Assembly (NCBI GenBank): GCA_020847395.1
Contig: JADLCD010000046.1
Coordinates: forward strand, 41,491 to 105,490
Source: Chitinophagaceae bacterium
GTDB taxonomy: Bacteria; Bacteroidota; Bacteroidia; Chitinophagales; Chitinophagaceae
Direction of reading: 5' to 3'
DNA length: 64,000 bases
Shown here piece by piece: positions 8,459 to 17,835 of this stretch. Under the pieces are notes generated by a model. The model did no database searches. It saw nothing but the letters and a program-made list of their open reading frames with translations, and was not told the origin of the DNA. Position 1 is the stretch's first letter, and each line of letters begins with the position of its first letter. The translations under genes and the position numbers were made by a program.

Positions 8459-9979
8459 TTATTCGATATTTACTTTTTCCAAATCCCTGCCTGCCGGCCC
8501 TGTAATAACTTTACCATCTACATCATACCTCGCCCCATGGCAGGGACAGTCCCACGACCGTTCAGCCACATTCCATTGTACATCGCATTTTAAATGTGTA
8601 CATACCGGGTGCACCATATGTATATTATGCTGAGCATCCTTAAAAACGGCTAATTTGTGGTGTTCATATTTTACTAATCTTCCTTCCTCTGCAGCTATAC
8701 CGGATAATACTTCCAGCTTTTCAGCAGGAAGCAGCTTGCCAAGGAACTGCTTCACAACATCAGCATTATGCTGTACGAAATTGGTGAAGCCTGCTATCGG
8801 CTTGATCCTGCCGGGGTCAAATAATTTTTGATAGTCAGTATCCTGTCCCGTGAGTATTCTACTCAATGTTAAGGCAGCAACGTTGCTGTAGATCATTCCA
8901 TTACCACCAAAGCCGGTAGCCACATATATACCGGATGTGCTTCCCGGCAACTGGCCTATATACGGCAATCCATCCACCAGCTCAAAATATTGTGATGACC
9001 ACCTGTTGGTAATCTCTGCCACCTGGAAATATTTACGGATATGGCTTTCCAAATGTTCAAAACATTTTTCTGTATTCTCTTCATGTCCTGTTTTATGATC
9101 CTTTCCGCCCGCTATTAAATAATTTTCTCCATCAATAACCTGTGAACGATAATAATAATAAGGGTCGTACATATCATAACACAGGTCTTCAGGATAATTG
9201 TTGTTACTTAAACGAACTGCCATTGCATAGCTTCTGTATGGCATGCAGCGTAGGTGTAATAAATTTACGCCGGGAGGAATATGTGTTGCATAGATGAGAT
9301 ACCGGCAGGTAAATGCATCCGTGCCTGTACTAACGTTTAAAGGAGCTGTTTCTTCCACTGCTGTAACACGGGTATGCTGTAAAATAATTCCACCGGCCTT
9401 TTCAAATTCACCGGCAATGGCATACAGGTAACGGATAGGGTTGAACTTAGCCTGCCCGTGTACCCGAGCAGCGGTCGTAAATTCAGCCGGAATGGGAATT
9501 TTTTCTACAAATTCCATAGGCACACCTGCAACATTTGTACTGTCTGCTATTTGCTGCAATTCCTTATCCTGGCTTTCGTTTTGTGCAAATAAATATGCAT
9601 CAGCTTCTACGAAGTTGCATGCAATAGCATATTCCCTGATATTTTTCCTGATCAGGTTAATGGCTTCAACTGCTGCACTGGCCACCAATCGGGCATTATC
9701 TTCACCAAAATTTTTCTTTATGGTGCTATAAGGCGTATCGAGCAATGTATTCAGGTGGGCAGTAGTGCCTCCTGTGGTACCAAACCCGATATTCCTGGCT
9801 TCAATAAGAAGGCAACGCATTCCTGCCTTTTGCAAAAGCAGTCCGGTGCTTATTCCTGTAATTCCACCACCGGCAATAATGATATCAAATTCTTTTTTCA
9901 GCGTGCCCGTATGCAACGATTGGTACGGCTCCGAAGTTGATTGCCATATGCTCGTGGTAAATCCATCCCTGTTAAACAT
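8459..9979 (-). CDS. FAD-dependent oxidoreductase with C-terminal Rieske [2Fe-2S] domain
   Basis: 506 residues. The FAD-binding Rossmann motif IIAGGGITGISTG sits near residues 34-46, with IEARNIGFGTTGGTTAH after the second strand, as in the DAO/glycine-oxidase family. The end of the FAD domain shows GIYVATGFGGNGMIYS. The last 90 residues are a Rieske domain with cluster ligands C460 and H462 (CTH) and C478 and H481 (CPCH). Such fusions are soluble oxidoreductases in which the Fe-S centre passes electrons to or from the flavin; the substrate is unknown. The start MFNRDGFTTSIWQ is the usual N-terminus of this family. Confidence 0.9.
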   Translation of the reverse strand: MFNRDGFTTSIWQSTSEPYQSLHTGTLKKEFDIIIAGGGITGISTGLLLQKAGMRCLLIEARNIGFGTTGGTTAHLNTLLDTPYSTIKKNFGEDNARLVASAAVEAINLIRKNIREYAIACNFVEADAYLFAQNESQDKELQQIADSTNVAGVPMEFVEKIPIPAEFTTAARVHGQAKFNPIRYLYAIAGEFEKAGGIILQHTRVTAVEETAPLNVSTGTDAFTCRYLIYATHIPPGVNLLHLRCMPYRSYAMAVRLSNNNYPEDLCYDMYDPYYYYRSQVIDGENYLIAGGKDHKTGHEENTEKCFEHLESHIRKYFQVAEITNRWSSQYFELVDGLPYIGQLPGSTSGIYVATGFGGNGMIYSNVAALTLSRILTGQDTDYQKLFDPGRIKPIAGFTNFVQHNADVVKQFLGKLLPAEKLEVLSGIAAEEGRLVKYEHHKLAVFKDAQHNIHMVHPVCTHLKCDVQWNVAERSWDCPCHGARYDVDGKVITGPAGRDLEKVNIE

Positions 9980-10065
9980 AATTTTTTCATTTACAAAATC
10001 AAAGCCTGTGCCACGTGTTTTTTATGTTTATAGTTTCAGGTTTCTGGTTTATAGTTGGCACACGA

Positions 10066-10875
10066 TCAACCTTTCTGAAAGAGCGGCGCAAGCGCTTTTG
10101 CGAGGTGTTGTATAACATCATGGCGGGCTTTAAGAAAATTTTCAGGATCGCTGCCATCAACCCAGCACCATATCTCTACTTTGATTTTGTCACCGGTAAA
10201 GTCAGTAAAATATATTTCCGGCTCAATATGATTAATAGCAGGCACACCGCTTAATGCATTTCGTATTGTATTCAATATATTATTGGTATCGGGAATTGTA
10301 TCAACAGAGAATGCAATTTCAATACGCCGTTTTTCACTGAGCGTATAATTGGTGATGGGCTTTTGAAAAATATCCTTGTTCGGAATAGTGACCTGCAAGC
10401 CACCTGTGGTTCTGATAATAGTTGATCGCAGGTGAACCACCTCAACGGTACCGGTAAATCCATTGGTTTCAACAACATGACCTGTGTCGAAAGGCTTTCT
10501 GAAAATGATAAAAATGCCGGATATGAAATTAGCCGTGAGATCCTGGAATGCAAAGCCAAGTGCCAGGCCTATTATGCCCGCTCCTGCAAGCAAAGTGGTT
10601 ACAGCTTTTTCAAGGTGCATTAACTCAAGGCTTATAAAAAAACCAACTAATAAGAGCACTATGTAAATAATGGTAGAAAAAAGATCGCTTATTGTGGGCT
10701 TTTCAGACATTTTCAGAAACATCCTGGAAAAAAAACGCCGTAGAAACCTTGCTGCAAAAAAGAAAATAAGAAACACCAGGATGGCAAGTACCAGGTTAGG
10801 AAGCAGCTTTACAAATGCCACAGCCCAGTTAAATAATTTTTGCTTTATTAAAGCTATCCAGTGGCCGAGATCCAT
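10066..10875 (-). CDS. MscS-family mechanosensitive ion channel
   Basis: 269 residues, close to E. coli MscS in size. Three hydrophobic helices lie in the first 115 residues, followed by the pore-helix region AGAGIIGLALGFAFQDLTANFISGI, where the Ala/Gly spacing lines the pore. The cytosolic beta-domain follows (FDTGHVVETNGFTGTVEVVHLRST, then TIPNKDIFQKPITNYT) and then the alpha/beta C-domain. It opens under membrane tension and releases solutes on osmotic downshift. It is a single gene, and its location among stress genes is consistent with that role. Confidence 0.92.
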   Translation of the reverse strand: MDLGHWIALIKQKLFNWAVAFVKLLPNLVLAILVFLIFFFAARFLRRFFSRMFLKMSEKPTISDLFSTIIYIVLLLVGFFISLELMHLEKAVTTLLAGAGIIGLALGFAFQDLTANFISGIFIIFRKPFDTGHVVETNGFTGTVEVVHLRSTIIRTTGGLQVTIPNKDIFQKPITNYTLSEKRRIEIAFSVDTIPDTNNILNTIRNALSGVPAINHIEPEIYFTDFTGDKIKVEIWCWVDGSDPENFLKARHDVIQHLAKALAPLFQKG

Positions 10876-11318
10876 ACATATATATTAAATGACTATGATT
10901 GCATGTTATCTTTTTTGCAGTAAAACAAGCCCTCTATGATTAACGATGCTTTCCTTATAAAGTAAACGAGCGTATCAAAATTGTGCCAGTTATATTCCTT
11001 ATAATTGTTCAGTGCCCTTGTAAAAAGAGAATAATTAATTGTTAACAGGTAACAGCCGAAGGTATTTTATATCGCTTAAATTCCACAATCGCTGCGTATT
11101 AAATTGCACACCGTGTAGAACTTTCCGGTTGGTAGTATCAGGCATTCGCAACCGTATGAAAGAGCATGCATAAGCGCACTGCATGTTTCCATATATTTTA
11201 TTGGCGCATCAACTGCAGACAATAAACATATCATAAAAAATATCAGGGAAAACACGGGTTGCCTACTGGCACGGATGGCTTGGTATTTGTACTTCACATT
11301 GGCTTAATAAGACAATCC
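10876..11318. other. Intergenic region upstream of rpoN
   Basis: About 440 bases between the divergent MscS and rpoN genes. The minus strand has an open stretch (about 10900-11040) that could encode a 40-50 residue peptide, but it has no start codon that I can defend. The rest is AT-rich and presumably carries the two promoters. A TGGCAC at 11269 lacks a -12 partner at the right spacing and is not called. Confidence 0.4.
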
Positions 11319-12770
11319 ATGCTGAATCAACATCAGTCTATAGGACAACACCTGACGATTAATCCCAAGCAGATTGCGCAGCTCGCGGTATTTCAGCTTG
11401 ACACGCTTAACCTGAAGCAGCGAATAGAATATGAGATAGAAGAAAATCCTTTTTTAGATAAAACAGACAATGCGGTTGAAGAGGAGGCGAAGCGTTCCGT
11501 AAATGAAGCGCTTGAGGAATGGCAGAGCTGGGAAGATTTTTATAATAATGATTATACAGATCGGCACCAGTATTTTGTAGACTCAAATGGATTTGAAGAA
11601 CAATGGTATCTTTCCGATAATGAAATACAAGGTGATTACCGCACCGATTTAAAACAACAACTAAAGTACATAAAGCTTACACCGATATATTACAACCTGG
11701 GTTGTTTTATTCTTGATTCCTGCAATGATAAAGGATATCTTGAACTTGATATTACAACACTGGCTGACGATTTTTCTTTTAAAAACTCGTGCTGTATTAC
11801 TGAAGATGATGTACGTAATGTAATTGCACATGTTCAACAATTAGAGCCATTAGGCGTTGCTTCATCTGGCATACTCGAATATTATCTTTTGCAGGTCTCT
11901 CAAAAAGGTAAAAAAAATATTCCTGGAGGTACTTTATATGTTTTGAACCATCACTTTACTGATCTGCAAAGAGGCAGGTGGAAAGAAATTAATCAATCCA
12001 TTGCAAAAAATAATTTTTCTCTTACAGCTATTCTTGGTTTTTTATCCAGGTTGAGAAAGGCGCCGGTTGATACAGAGATCACTTCATTGGCCTATATCAT
12101 ACCCGATTTTATATTATCGTTTGAAGGCGATAATTTAAAAGTTGGCTTGAATAAGACTATGGCATCATCAATAAAAATTAACAGCAGCTATGCCGAAGAA
12201 CATGTCTTCTCATCAGGGGTAAGTAATCAAAATGAAAAAATATATTTGAGGCAGAAATACCAGCAGGCGCAATGGTTTGTCGAAGCCATCCGGTTAAGAG
12301 AAAAGCACCTGTTACAAATAATGCATTGTATTGTGCTATTACAGCAGGAATATTTCTGCTCAGGCTGCGAAATTGATCTTAAGCCTATGTTGATGAAGCA
12401 TATTGTTGATAAAACTGGTCTTAATATTTCTGTTGTTTCAAGACTAATTTCTAATAAACATATTGCTACTCCCTTCGGCACCGTCAGTTTGAAAAGCTTA
12501 TTTTCAGAAGGTGTGCCTACAACAACCGGGGAAGCAAAGAGTAGTGCTATAGTAGAGCTTGCTATTAAAAATATTGTAAAAGATGAAGATAAAGCCCGGC
12601 CTTTTACAGATAAGCAGATCACTACATTGTTGCGCAACCAGGGATATATGATAGCAAGAAGAACCGTTACCAAATACCGGGAACGGATGGGGCTTCCCGT
12701 TTGTAAGGTAAGAGAACAAACTGCCAAAGGAAAAACTTCAATTGATAATGAGGATATTATTTTAGTATAG
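11319..12770 (+). CDS. rpoN: RNA polymerase sigma-54 factor
   Basis: 483 residues from the ATG at 11319 (MLNQHQSIGQHLTINPKQIAQ). The frame is open further upstream, but this start gives the glutamine-rich activator-interacting region I. An acidic region II follows (YEIEENPFLDKTDNAVEEE), then the core-binding and helix-turn-helix regions. The RpoN box, which reads the -24 element, is ARRTVTKYRE at about 446-455. Sigma-54 directs polymerase to -24/-12 promoters and needs an ATP-driven enhancer-binding protein. Candidate target promoters with paired upstream palindromes lie in the same window at 16374, 32212 and 36428. Confidence 0.95.
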   Translation: MLNQHQSIGQHLTINPKQIAQLAVFQLDTLNLKQRIEYEIEENPFLDKTDNAVEEEAKRSVNEALEEWQSWEDFYNNDYTDRHQYFVDSNGFEEQWYLSDNEIQGDYRTDLKQQLKYIKLTPIYYNLGCFILDSCNDKGYLELDITTLADDFSFKNSCCITEDDVRNVIAHVQQLEPLGVASSGILEYYLLQVSQKGKKNIPGGTLYVLNHHFTDLQRGRWKEINQSIAKNNFSLTAILGFLSRLRKAPVDTEITSLAYIIPDFILSFEGDNLKVGLNKTMASSIKINSSYAEEHVFSSGVSNQNEKIYLRQKYQQAQWFVEAIRLREKHLLQIMHCIVLLQQEYFCSGCEIDLKPMLMKHIVDKTGLNISVVSRLISNKHIATPFGTVSLKSLFSEGVPTTTGEAKSSAIVELAIKNIVKDEDKARPFTDKQITTLLRNQGYMIARRTVTKYRERMGLPVCKVREQTAKGKTSIDNEDIILV

Positions 12771-12848
12771 GGTGATGAGTTTGGAGGTTGTAAACATGAA
12801 TTTTGCAGACCTTTTTATTACTACTGTTGTGTCAATCAAATGATGTAT

Positions 12849-13016
12849 ATGCCTGAAGTACCTTCAATCGTAATCCTTAAAGAGCTTGCAAATCCTTTTG
12901 CAGGCAAAAAAGTGCCCTGCATACGCTGCCATGGGCCGATTCTTAAAGAATATTTTGGCCGTACCAACCGGCGAACATTTTTTTGCCCGCTTTGCCAGAA
13001 ACGTTATGGAGCATAG
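12849..13016 (+). pseudogene. Internally deleted Fpg/Nei-type DNA glycosylase remnant
   Basis: A 55-codon frame that joins the two ends of a formamidopyrimidine/endonuclease VIII glycosylase. It begins MPEVPSIVILKELANPFAGK, matching the N-terminus of the family with the catalytic Pro2 and Glu3. Two residues later it continues as the C-terminal zinc finger, with C-I-R-C near residues 24-27 and C-P-L-C at 46-49 in FFCPLCQKRYGA. The roughly 200 residues between, including the H2TH domain, are missing. It may be a decayed gene or a tiny zinc-finger protein still made; the frame is intact. It lies 78 bp behind rpoN on the same strand. Confidence 0.65.
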
Positions 13017-13195
13017 GCAGGCTTTACCTTTTTGGGGAACTTAATGGTTTTCCTTTTCCTGAAGAAGGATCTGCATCTACCTGTTTTCCCTTTTGATGAT
13101 GGCTTTTGCATAAAAGTAAAATTTAAGATGAATGAATATGTTTACTGCAAATCAGATACCACCAATAATTAAAAATAGAAAATTGAGTTGTCTTA

Positions 13196-14650
13196 TCATC
13201 GTTTACGTATTTTTTCAATAATGCTTTGGTGAAAACTTAAAATCTGGCCAATGATAAAGTAATCTTTAACAGAGTTCTTAATATTGCCAAGTAATATGCG
13301 TGCTGCGTGGCTTTGTTCCACTTCTCCTTTTTCTCTCACTCTAATGAGCAAGTTCAATGATATGAGCGCTATAATAGCTCCAATCATAAAAAGAAAATTC
13401 CATTGGTGTAAATTGATCAGGTAAATATTTTTTTCTGCAACAGGACCCATCCACTGTACTCTTACATTCAAAGAGCGGTTAGCAAAAAAATCAACCAGCA
13501 ATCCTCCTGCTATGGGCGCGATTGCGGAAAATACAGCGGTCACAATATTTCTGGCAGATAAATATATAATAGCCTCAGTAGATGGAGACAGTTTTAAGCT
13601 GATGTTAGTAAGGGAAAGATTTATTCCAGCATTTGCCATGCCCATGCACACATGTATTAGGAATAAAAGTAAATAATTAATAAGCGCATTCTGATTAAGT
13701 CCTACAAAACACCAGGCAACCAGGCAAAGCATATACAAGGGGCCGCCCAGGGCAATGATATTTTTATTGCTGAACCGATCTGCATATTTTCCCCAAATTC
13801 TTATGGTCAGAATACTGAAAACCTGGCTTATGGTTGTCAATATAAGTATAAAAGAAAGCGATAATCCTACTGATTTCAACATGAAAACTGTAAAAAAAGG
13901 ATTCGCAATATTAACAGCAAAAAGCCATAGGGAATTAAAAGAAAGCAGGTGCCTGAAATTAATATCTTTTAGTGGCTTACGAAGCAGTGCAAAAATATTT
14001 TCATTTGAAACCATTGTTATATGCTCTGGTGATCTGCTCATATATATAGCTCCGGCAATACCTACCATACCAGCCACAATGAACATACAGCCAAAAGTTT
14101 TTTGTTCAAAATAGGGGTATTCTTTTTTTATATGATCCATCAGAAAAGCTACGCTGAGCCCAAGTATAACATTAAGCATCTGCATATAACTGCTTCGTTT
14201 GGAAAAATAGGTACCAAGCCGGGAAACAGGAACCAGGTCTTTAACCCATGCATTCCATATAGGACCGGATATGGAGCCAAATGCGTAGTAAAAAAAAAGC
14301 ATTGTAATCAATATATTGAAAGATAATTTCTCTAACGTTAGCGCTAATAAGCCAAGAATAAAGAGAGGAATACGTGCAGTAACCGATAAACTCACACATA
14401 GCAGTTTTTTGCTCCGTATCTTCCTGCATAACCAGATAGAAGTGAGCTGTAATAAATTAGTTGCAGTTGGAACACTGGCCAGTAAACCTATTTCTAAGTT
14501 GTTAGCTCCTGCAAGCAATGCCATTGCAACTAAGAAAGTTCCACCCGTAAGTGTTGTCATTATTTCAGAGGCAATTCCGTCAACGATCATAACTTTCATT
14601 CCCCTCTCAATTTCCGCTTCGCTTAATACAGGCTTTGGCTTCCAGTTCAT
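13196..14650 (-). CDS. MFS transporter
   Basis: 484 residues with about 12 hydrophobic spans and no signal peptide. Short basic loops of MFS type are visible, for example WLCRKIRSKK between the early spans and IRIWGKYADRFSNKN between spans 8 and 9. The latter is the G-x-x-(A/S)-D-(R/K) loop pattern of the superfamily. WVKDLVPVSRLGTYFSKRSSYMQ is typical of the group of poorly characterised MFS proteins in Bacteroidota. The transported compound is unknown. It is a single gene, preceded on the same strand only by tRNA-Pro. Confidence 0.85.
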   Translation of the reverse strand: MNWKPKPVLSEAEIERGMKVMIVDGIASEIMTTLTGGTFLVAMALLAGANNLEIGLLASVPTATNLLQLTSIWLCRKIRSKKLLCVSLSVTARIPLFILGLLALTLEKLSFNILITMLFFYYAFGSISGPIWNAWVKDLVPVSRLGTYFSKRSSYMQMLNVILGLSVAFLMDHIKKEYPYFEQKTFGCMFIVAGMVGIAGAIYMSRSPEHITMVSNENIFALLRKPLKDINFRHLLSFNSLWLFAVNIANPFFTVFMLKSVGLSLSFILILTTISQVFSILTIRIWGKYADRFSNKNIIALGGPLYMLCLVAWCFVGLNQNALINYLLLFLIHVCMGMANAGINLSLTNISLKLSPSTEAIIYLSARNIVTAVFSAIAPIAGGLLVDFFANRSLNVRVQWMGPVAEKNIYLINLHQWNFLFMIGAIIALISLNLLIRVREKGEVEQSHAARILLGNIKNSVKDYFIIGQILSFHQSIIEKIRKR

Positions 14651-14915
14651 TTTTTTACATTTTGACGTATCTCCTGATATGATTTATATCCTAAAAAAAT
14701 GATGCCACATCATAATAGATTTACAATCCCTGTATGTTTTCGTTGAATATCTTTTCTTAGCTGTTCAAAGTTTTGATGGTAGTGCTAAAAGAACAGGTTG
14801 AAAAAGAAATGCGGCAAACACTTGTTTATACCGGAAAATAAAATGATGCTTAGGTAGATCAATGAAGCAGCAAGGCTAATATACATCCTGAACGTGGGTT
14901 CTGGCGAAAATAAAA

Positions 14916-14950
14916 ACAGGACAAGTGGAAATAATTCCAGCTTGTCCTGT
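14916..14950 (-). terminator. Intrinsic terminator of tRNA-Pro
   Basis: A perfect 10-bp stem, ACAGGACAAG at 14916-14925 and CTTGTCCTGT at 14941-14950. Read on the minus strand the hairpin is followed by TTTTTATTTTC, a proper T tract. It starts 4 nt after the tRNA 3-prime end. Confidence 0.8.
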
Positions 14951-14954
14951 AAAG

Positions 14955-15028
14955 TCGGGAGGACAGGATTCGAACCTGCGACCCCCTGGTCCCAAACCAG
15001 GTATTCTACCGGGCTGAACTACCTCCCG
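14955..15028 (-). tRNA. tRNA-Pro (anticodon TGG)
   Basis: 74 nt on the minus strand. The acceptor stem is CGGGAGG paired with CCTCCCG, plus the A discriminator. The D arm holds AGTTCAGCCCGGTAGAAT. The anticodon stem is CCTGG/CCAGG around the loop TTTGGGA, which reads TGG, the anticodon for proline CCA/CCN codons. The T arm has GGTTCGAATCC. CCA is not encoded. The unusual proline-type C1-G72 pair at the acceptor end supports the identity. Confidence 0.95.
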
Positions 15029-15269
15029 AACCTAAAGGGTGGCAAAGGTAATGGAATGAATATTAATTGCCAAACAGATATTAAATTCTCCGATAAAAAA
15101 ATTCCGGCAAAATGCTCTCACAAAAGAATCTTCTTCAGTATTCAAAGCATGAATTTGTAAAAAAGTATTTTCATCTTTCAATAACCATCCACAACTTTGC
15201 AGGTAATGGCATTATCATTGAACAGCCATATCGATACATAAATCATATTACTTATTTAAGCGCAGTATT

Positions 15270-15572
15270 ATGTCATCATTAAATATTAATATACCCCATA
15301 GCCTCCCAAAGGAAGAAGCTTTGTTAAGAATAAAAGGATTATTGCAGCAGGTGAAAGAGGAGCAGGCGAATATTGTTTCAAATGTTAAAGAAAACTGGGA
15401 GGGAGATAAAGGAGCATTTTCTTTTTCTGCAATGGGTTTTGACCTTTCAGGTTTGATAGATGTAAAAGATGATGGAGTGGATATAAATGCCGACCTGCCA
15501 TTTGCTGTATCATTGTTTAAGGGAAAGATAAAAGAGGTGATTACAGAAAAGGCAACACAATTATTGGCGTAA
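15270..15572 (+). CDS. Polyhydroxyalkanoic acid system-type small protein (PF09650-like)
   Basis: 100 residues: MSSLNINIPHSLPKEEAL, then RIKGLLQQVKEEQANIV and WEGDKGAFSFSAMGFDLSG. This matches the short alpha-beta PHA_gran_rgn family seen next to PHA synthesis genes in proteobacteria and alone in many Bacteroidota. No PHA synthase or depolymerase is in the window, so a storage-polymer role is not supported here. The next gene, TrpF-like, starts 62 nt downstream on the same strand. Confidence 0.7.
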   Translation: MSSLNINIPHSLPKEEALLRIKGLLQQVKEEQANIVSNVKENWEGDKGAFSFSAMGFDLSGLIDVKDDGVDINADLPFAVSLFKGKIKEVITEKATQLLA

Positions 15573-15634
15573 AGGTTTATGTAAAACAAGCCCTGAAAAG
15601 CCGGGTAGTATGTAAAGCATATACAGATGAAATG

Positions 15635-16288
15635 ATGAAACCCAGAGTAAAAATATGTTGTATCAGCAGTGTTGATGAAGCAATGCTTGCCATACAATAC
15701 GGCGCATCAGCTTTGGGGCTGGTTGGTAAGATGCCGAGCGGCCCGGGCATAATTGATGATGCGTTGATACATGAAATTGCAAAAAAAGTTCCTCCGCCTG
15801 TATCAACATTCCTGCTTACCAGCGAAACAAAAGCCGATGCAATAATCAATCACTATAAAAGGGTGCATACTTCTACCATTCAGATAGTAGATGCGCTGGA
15901 AGAAAAGCAGTACGACCTGTTGCGGAAGGAACTGCTGCATGTAAAGCTTGTGCAGGTGATACATGTTATTGATGACAATTCGGTTAAAGAGGCTGTTGAA
16001 ATTGCTGCGTATGTTGATGCGATACTGCTCGACAGCGGTAATCCCAATTTAGCTGTGAAAGAGCTGGGAGGCACAGGCAGAACACATAACTGGGATTTGA
16101 GCAAAAAAATAAGAGAAGCTATCCGCATTCCTTTATTCCTGGCCGGTGGTTTACATAAGGATAACATAAAGCAGGCCATAGAATATGTTGAACCTTTTGG
16201 CGTAGACTTATGCAGCGGTGTAAGAACAAATGGCAGGCTTGATGAACAAAAGCTCAGTGATTTCTTCCGTGAGATTTCAGAATTATAG
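15635..16288 (+). CDS. TrpF-like phosphoribosylanthranilate isomerase family protein
   Basis: 217 residues, a (beta/alpha)8 barrel of the TrpF family. The first strand is VKICCISS, with the catalytic Cys of the usual KICG motif kept and the Gly replaced by Cys. The catalytic Asp is in AILLDSGN. The phosphate-binding ends of the barrel are GGTGRTHNWD, PLFLAGGLHKDNI and VDLCSGVRTNGRLDEQKL. Both catalytic residues are therefore present. No other trp gene is nearby, and several motif residues differ from classical TrpF (GLVGKMPSGPG in place of GFVFYPKSPR-like), so it may be a paralogue with another substrate. A second ATG 3 nt upstream is also possible. Confidence 0.75.
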   Translation: MKPRVKICCISSVDEAMLAIQYGASALGLVGKMPSGPGIIDDALIHEIAKKVPPPVSTFLLTSETKADAIINHYKRVHTSTIQIVDALEEKQYDLLRKELLHVKLVQVIHVIDDNSVKEAVEIAAYVDAILLDSGNPNLAVKELGGTGRTHNWDLSKKIREAIRIPLFLAGGLHKDNIKQAIEYVEPFGVDLCSGVRTNGRLDEQKLSDFFREISEL

Positions 16289-16373
16289 ACTCTTTAACCA
16301 AATCTTTAATAAAAGGGATTTTTGATGATCATGGATATAAAACAAGCTTCTGTAATAAGCACATTTTTATAAC

Positions 16374-16481
16374 TGTATCAAAACCGTACACTTTGTGTAT
16401 CGGTAGCGTACGAAAATAAAGCGCTGTTTCCTGATAAAAAGCTGGTTTTCAATAGTGTTTCATTCTGGCACATCATTCCTT
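16374..16481 (+). promoter_or_regulatory. Putative sigma-54 promoter with paired upstream palindromes (adaptor operon)
   Basis: Two near-palindromes lie 22 bp apart: TGTATCA-AAAC-CGTACA at 16374-16390 and TGTATCG-GTAG-CGTACG at 16396-16412. After 53 bp comes TGGCAC (16466-16471) with TCCTT at the -12 position (16477-16481). The -24 box is perfect and the -12 box is poor. The same layout recurs before permeases 6 and 7, which is the main support. The promoter would serve the HlyD/ATPase/permease operon starting at 16568. Confidence 0.55.
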
Positions 16482-16567
16482 TATAAATGGCTGTTTCAGT
16501 ATTGATTTTGCCTTCCGGCATGAGCCGGGAGGTTTTTATAAGAAAGCAGTATAATAGTTTTGATAAA

Positions 16568-17818
16568 ATGGACAGAGTAATACAAAAGAAAAAATGGAGT
16601 ACAAAGCGGATACTTACCATTGTTGGTATCGCGGCTATCATCGGATTAATAGGAGCAAGTTATTATTTCACTTCAGGCAAGCCTAAGCTTAATGTTGATA
16701 CTGAGCGGATAACCGTAAGCGAAGTTAAGCAGGGCGTTTTCCAGGAAACCATTCCTGTAAATGGTGTTGTACTTCCGCTTACCAGTATTTATCTTGATGC
16801 ACAGGAAGGCGGCAGGGTAGAGGAGAAGTTTGTGGAAGATGGTACCATCATGAAAAAAGGACAACCTATTCTCCGGCTTTCCAATACAGATCTTTTAATG
16901 ACATTAATGAGCCAGCAGAATACCGTGTACAACACACTTACGCAAATGCAGATCAACAACAATAATGCTTTGCAGAACACGGTATCAAAGCTTAACCAGA
17001 TGGCCGATGTGGAAAGCCAGCTAAAAGAATCGGAACGTTTATATAATCTTAATAAAGATTTGTATGAGCAGAAAGTAATCGGCTCGCAGGAGTTTAAGCA
17101 ATCAGAAATCAATTATAATTACCTGCTCGACAAAAAGATGTTAACAGAGCGCATACTTGAGCAGGATTCTCTTTCAAGGCTGCAACAGTCGAAGCAGGAT
17201 AAACAATCATATGCTGGCTCACAGCAGGCATTAAATATTATGCAGAAAAAAGTAGGCGACCTGATTGTACGTGCACCGGTTGACGGGCAGTTAACATCGC
17301 TTGATGCTGAAATAGGTGAAAATAAAAATAAAGGACAAAGGCTTGGACAAATAGATGTGTTGAGTGGGTTTAAAGTAAGGGTTGATGTAGATGAACATTA
17401 CATCTCCCGTATTTACCCCGGGCAAAAAGGGCGCTTTACTTTTGCTGATTCAACGTATGAGCTTGAGATCAAGAAAGTATTTACGCAGGTTACCAATGGT
17501 CGTTTCCAGGTAGATATGGAATTTACCGGCAAAGTGCCTAAAGGTATTCGCCGCGGACAAACATTGCAAACCCTGCTTGCATTAAGCGAAGAAAGAAAAG
17601 CATTGCTTTTACCGCGCGGAGGATTTTTTCAGCAAACAGGCGGCAACTGGATATTTAAAGTTTCTGAAGACGGCAGCAGGGCATACAGAGTGAACATTGT
17701 ATTGGGTAATCAAAACCAGGATTACTATGAAGTAACTGAAGGATTAAACCCCGGTGATAAAGTAATAACAAGCAGCTATGAAAATTATGTAAATATGCAG
17801 GAGTTGATTTTGAAGTAG
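16568..17818 (+). CDS. HlyD/MacA-type periplasmic adaptor of an ABC efflux system
   Basis: 416 residues from the ATG at 16568, which puts a basic N-terminus (MDRVIQKKKWSTKR) directly before a single membrane anchor at about 15-35. Then come the first half of the lipoyl-like domain (LDAQEGGRVEEKFVEDG), a long coiled-coil hairpin (about 110-230, Q/N/L-rich), the second lipoyl half (VRAPVDGQLTSLDAEIGE), the beta-barrel and the membrane-proximal domain ending GLNPGDKVITSSYE. Such adaptors link inner-membrane MacB-like permeases with an outer-membrane TolC-type channel; no TolC gene is in the window. The ATPase gene follows after 133 nt. Confidence 0.9.
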   Translation: MDRVIQKKKWSTKRILTIVGIAAIIGLIGASYYFTSGKPKLNVDTERITVSEVKQGVFQETIPVNGVVLPLTSIYLDAQEGGRVEEKFVEDGTIMKKGQPILRLSNTDLLMTLMSQQNTVYNTLTQMQINNNNALQNTVSKLNQMADVESQLKESERLYNLNKDLYEQKVIGSQEFKQSEINYNYLLDKKMLTERILEQDSLSRLQQSKQDKQSYAGSQQALNIMQKKVGDLIVRAPVDGQLTSLDAEIGENKNKGQRLGQIDVLSGFKVRVDVDEHYISRIYPGQKGRFTFADSTYELEIKKVFTQVTNGRFQVDMEFTGKVPKGIRRGQTLQTLLALSEERKALLLPRGGFFQQTGGNWIFKVSEDGSRAYRVNIVLGNQNQDYYEVTEGLNPGDKVITSSYENYVNMQELILK

Positions 17819-17835
17819 GGTAGAGAGCGGTGAGC

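Noticed and set aside
10895..11045. Minus-strand open stretch translating to NNYKEYNWHNFDTLVYF and similar
   Set aside because: It looks protein-like for about 40 residues but has no start codon or known family, so it is not called as a gene.
11269..11290. TGGCAC upstream of rpoN as a sigma-54 promoter
   Set aside because: The next GC lies at the wrong spacing for a -12 box and no paired upstream palindromes are present.
16487..16567. Upstream ATG of the adaptor frame at 16487
   Set aside because: It would start 6 nt behind the putative -12 box and add 27 residues unlike other adaptors; the ATG at 16568 gives the normal basic N-terminus before the membrane anchor.
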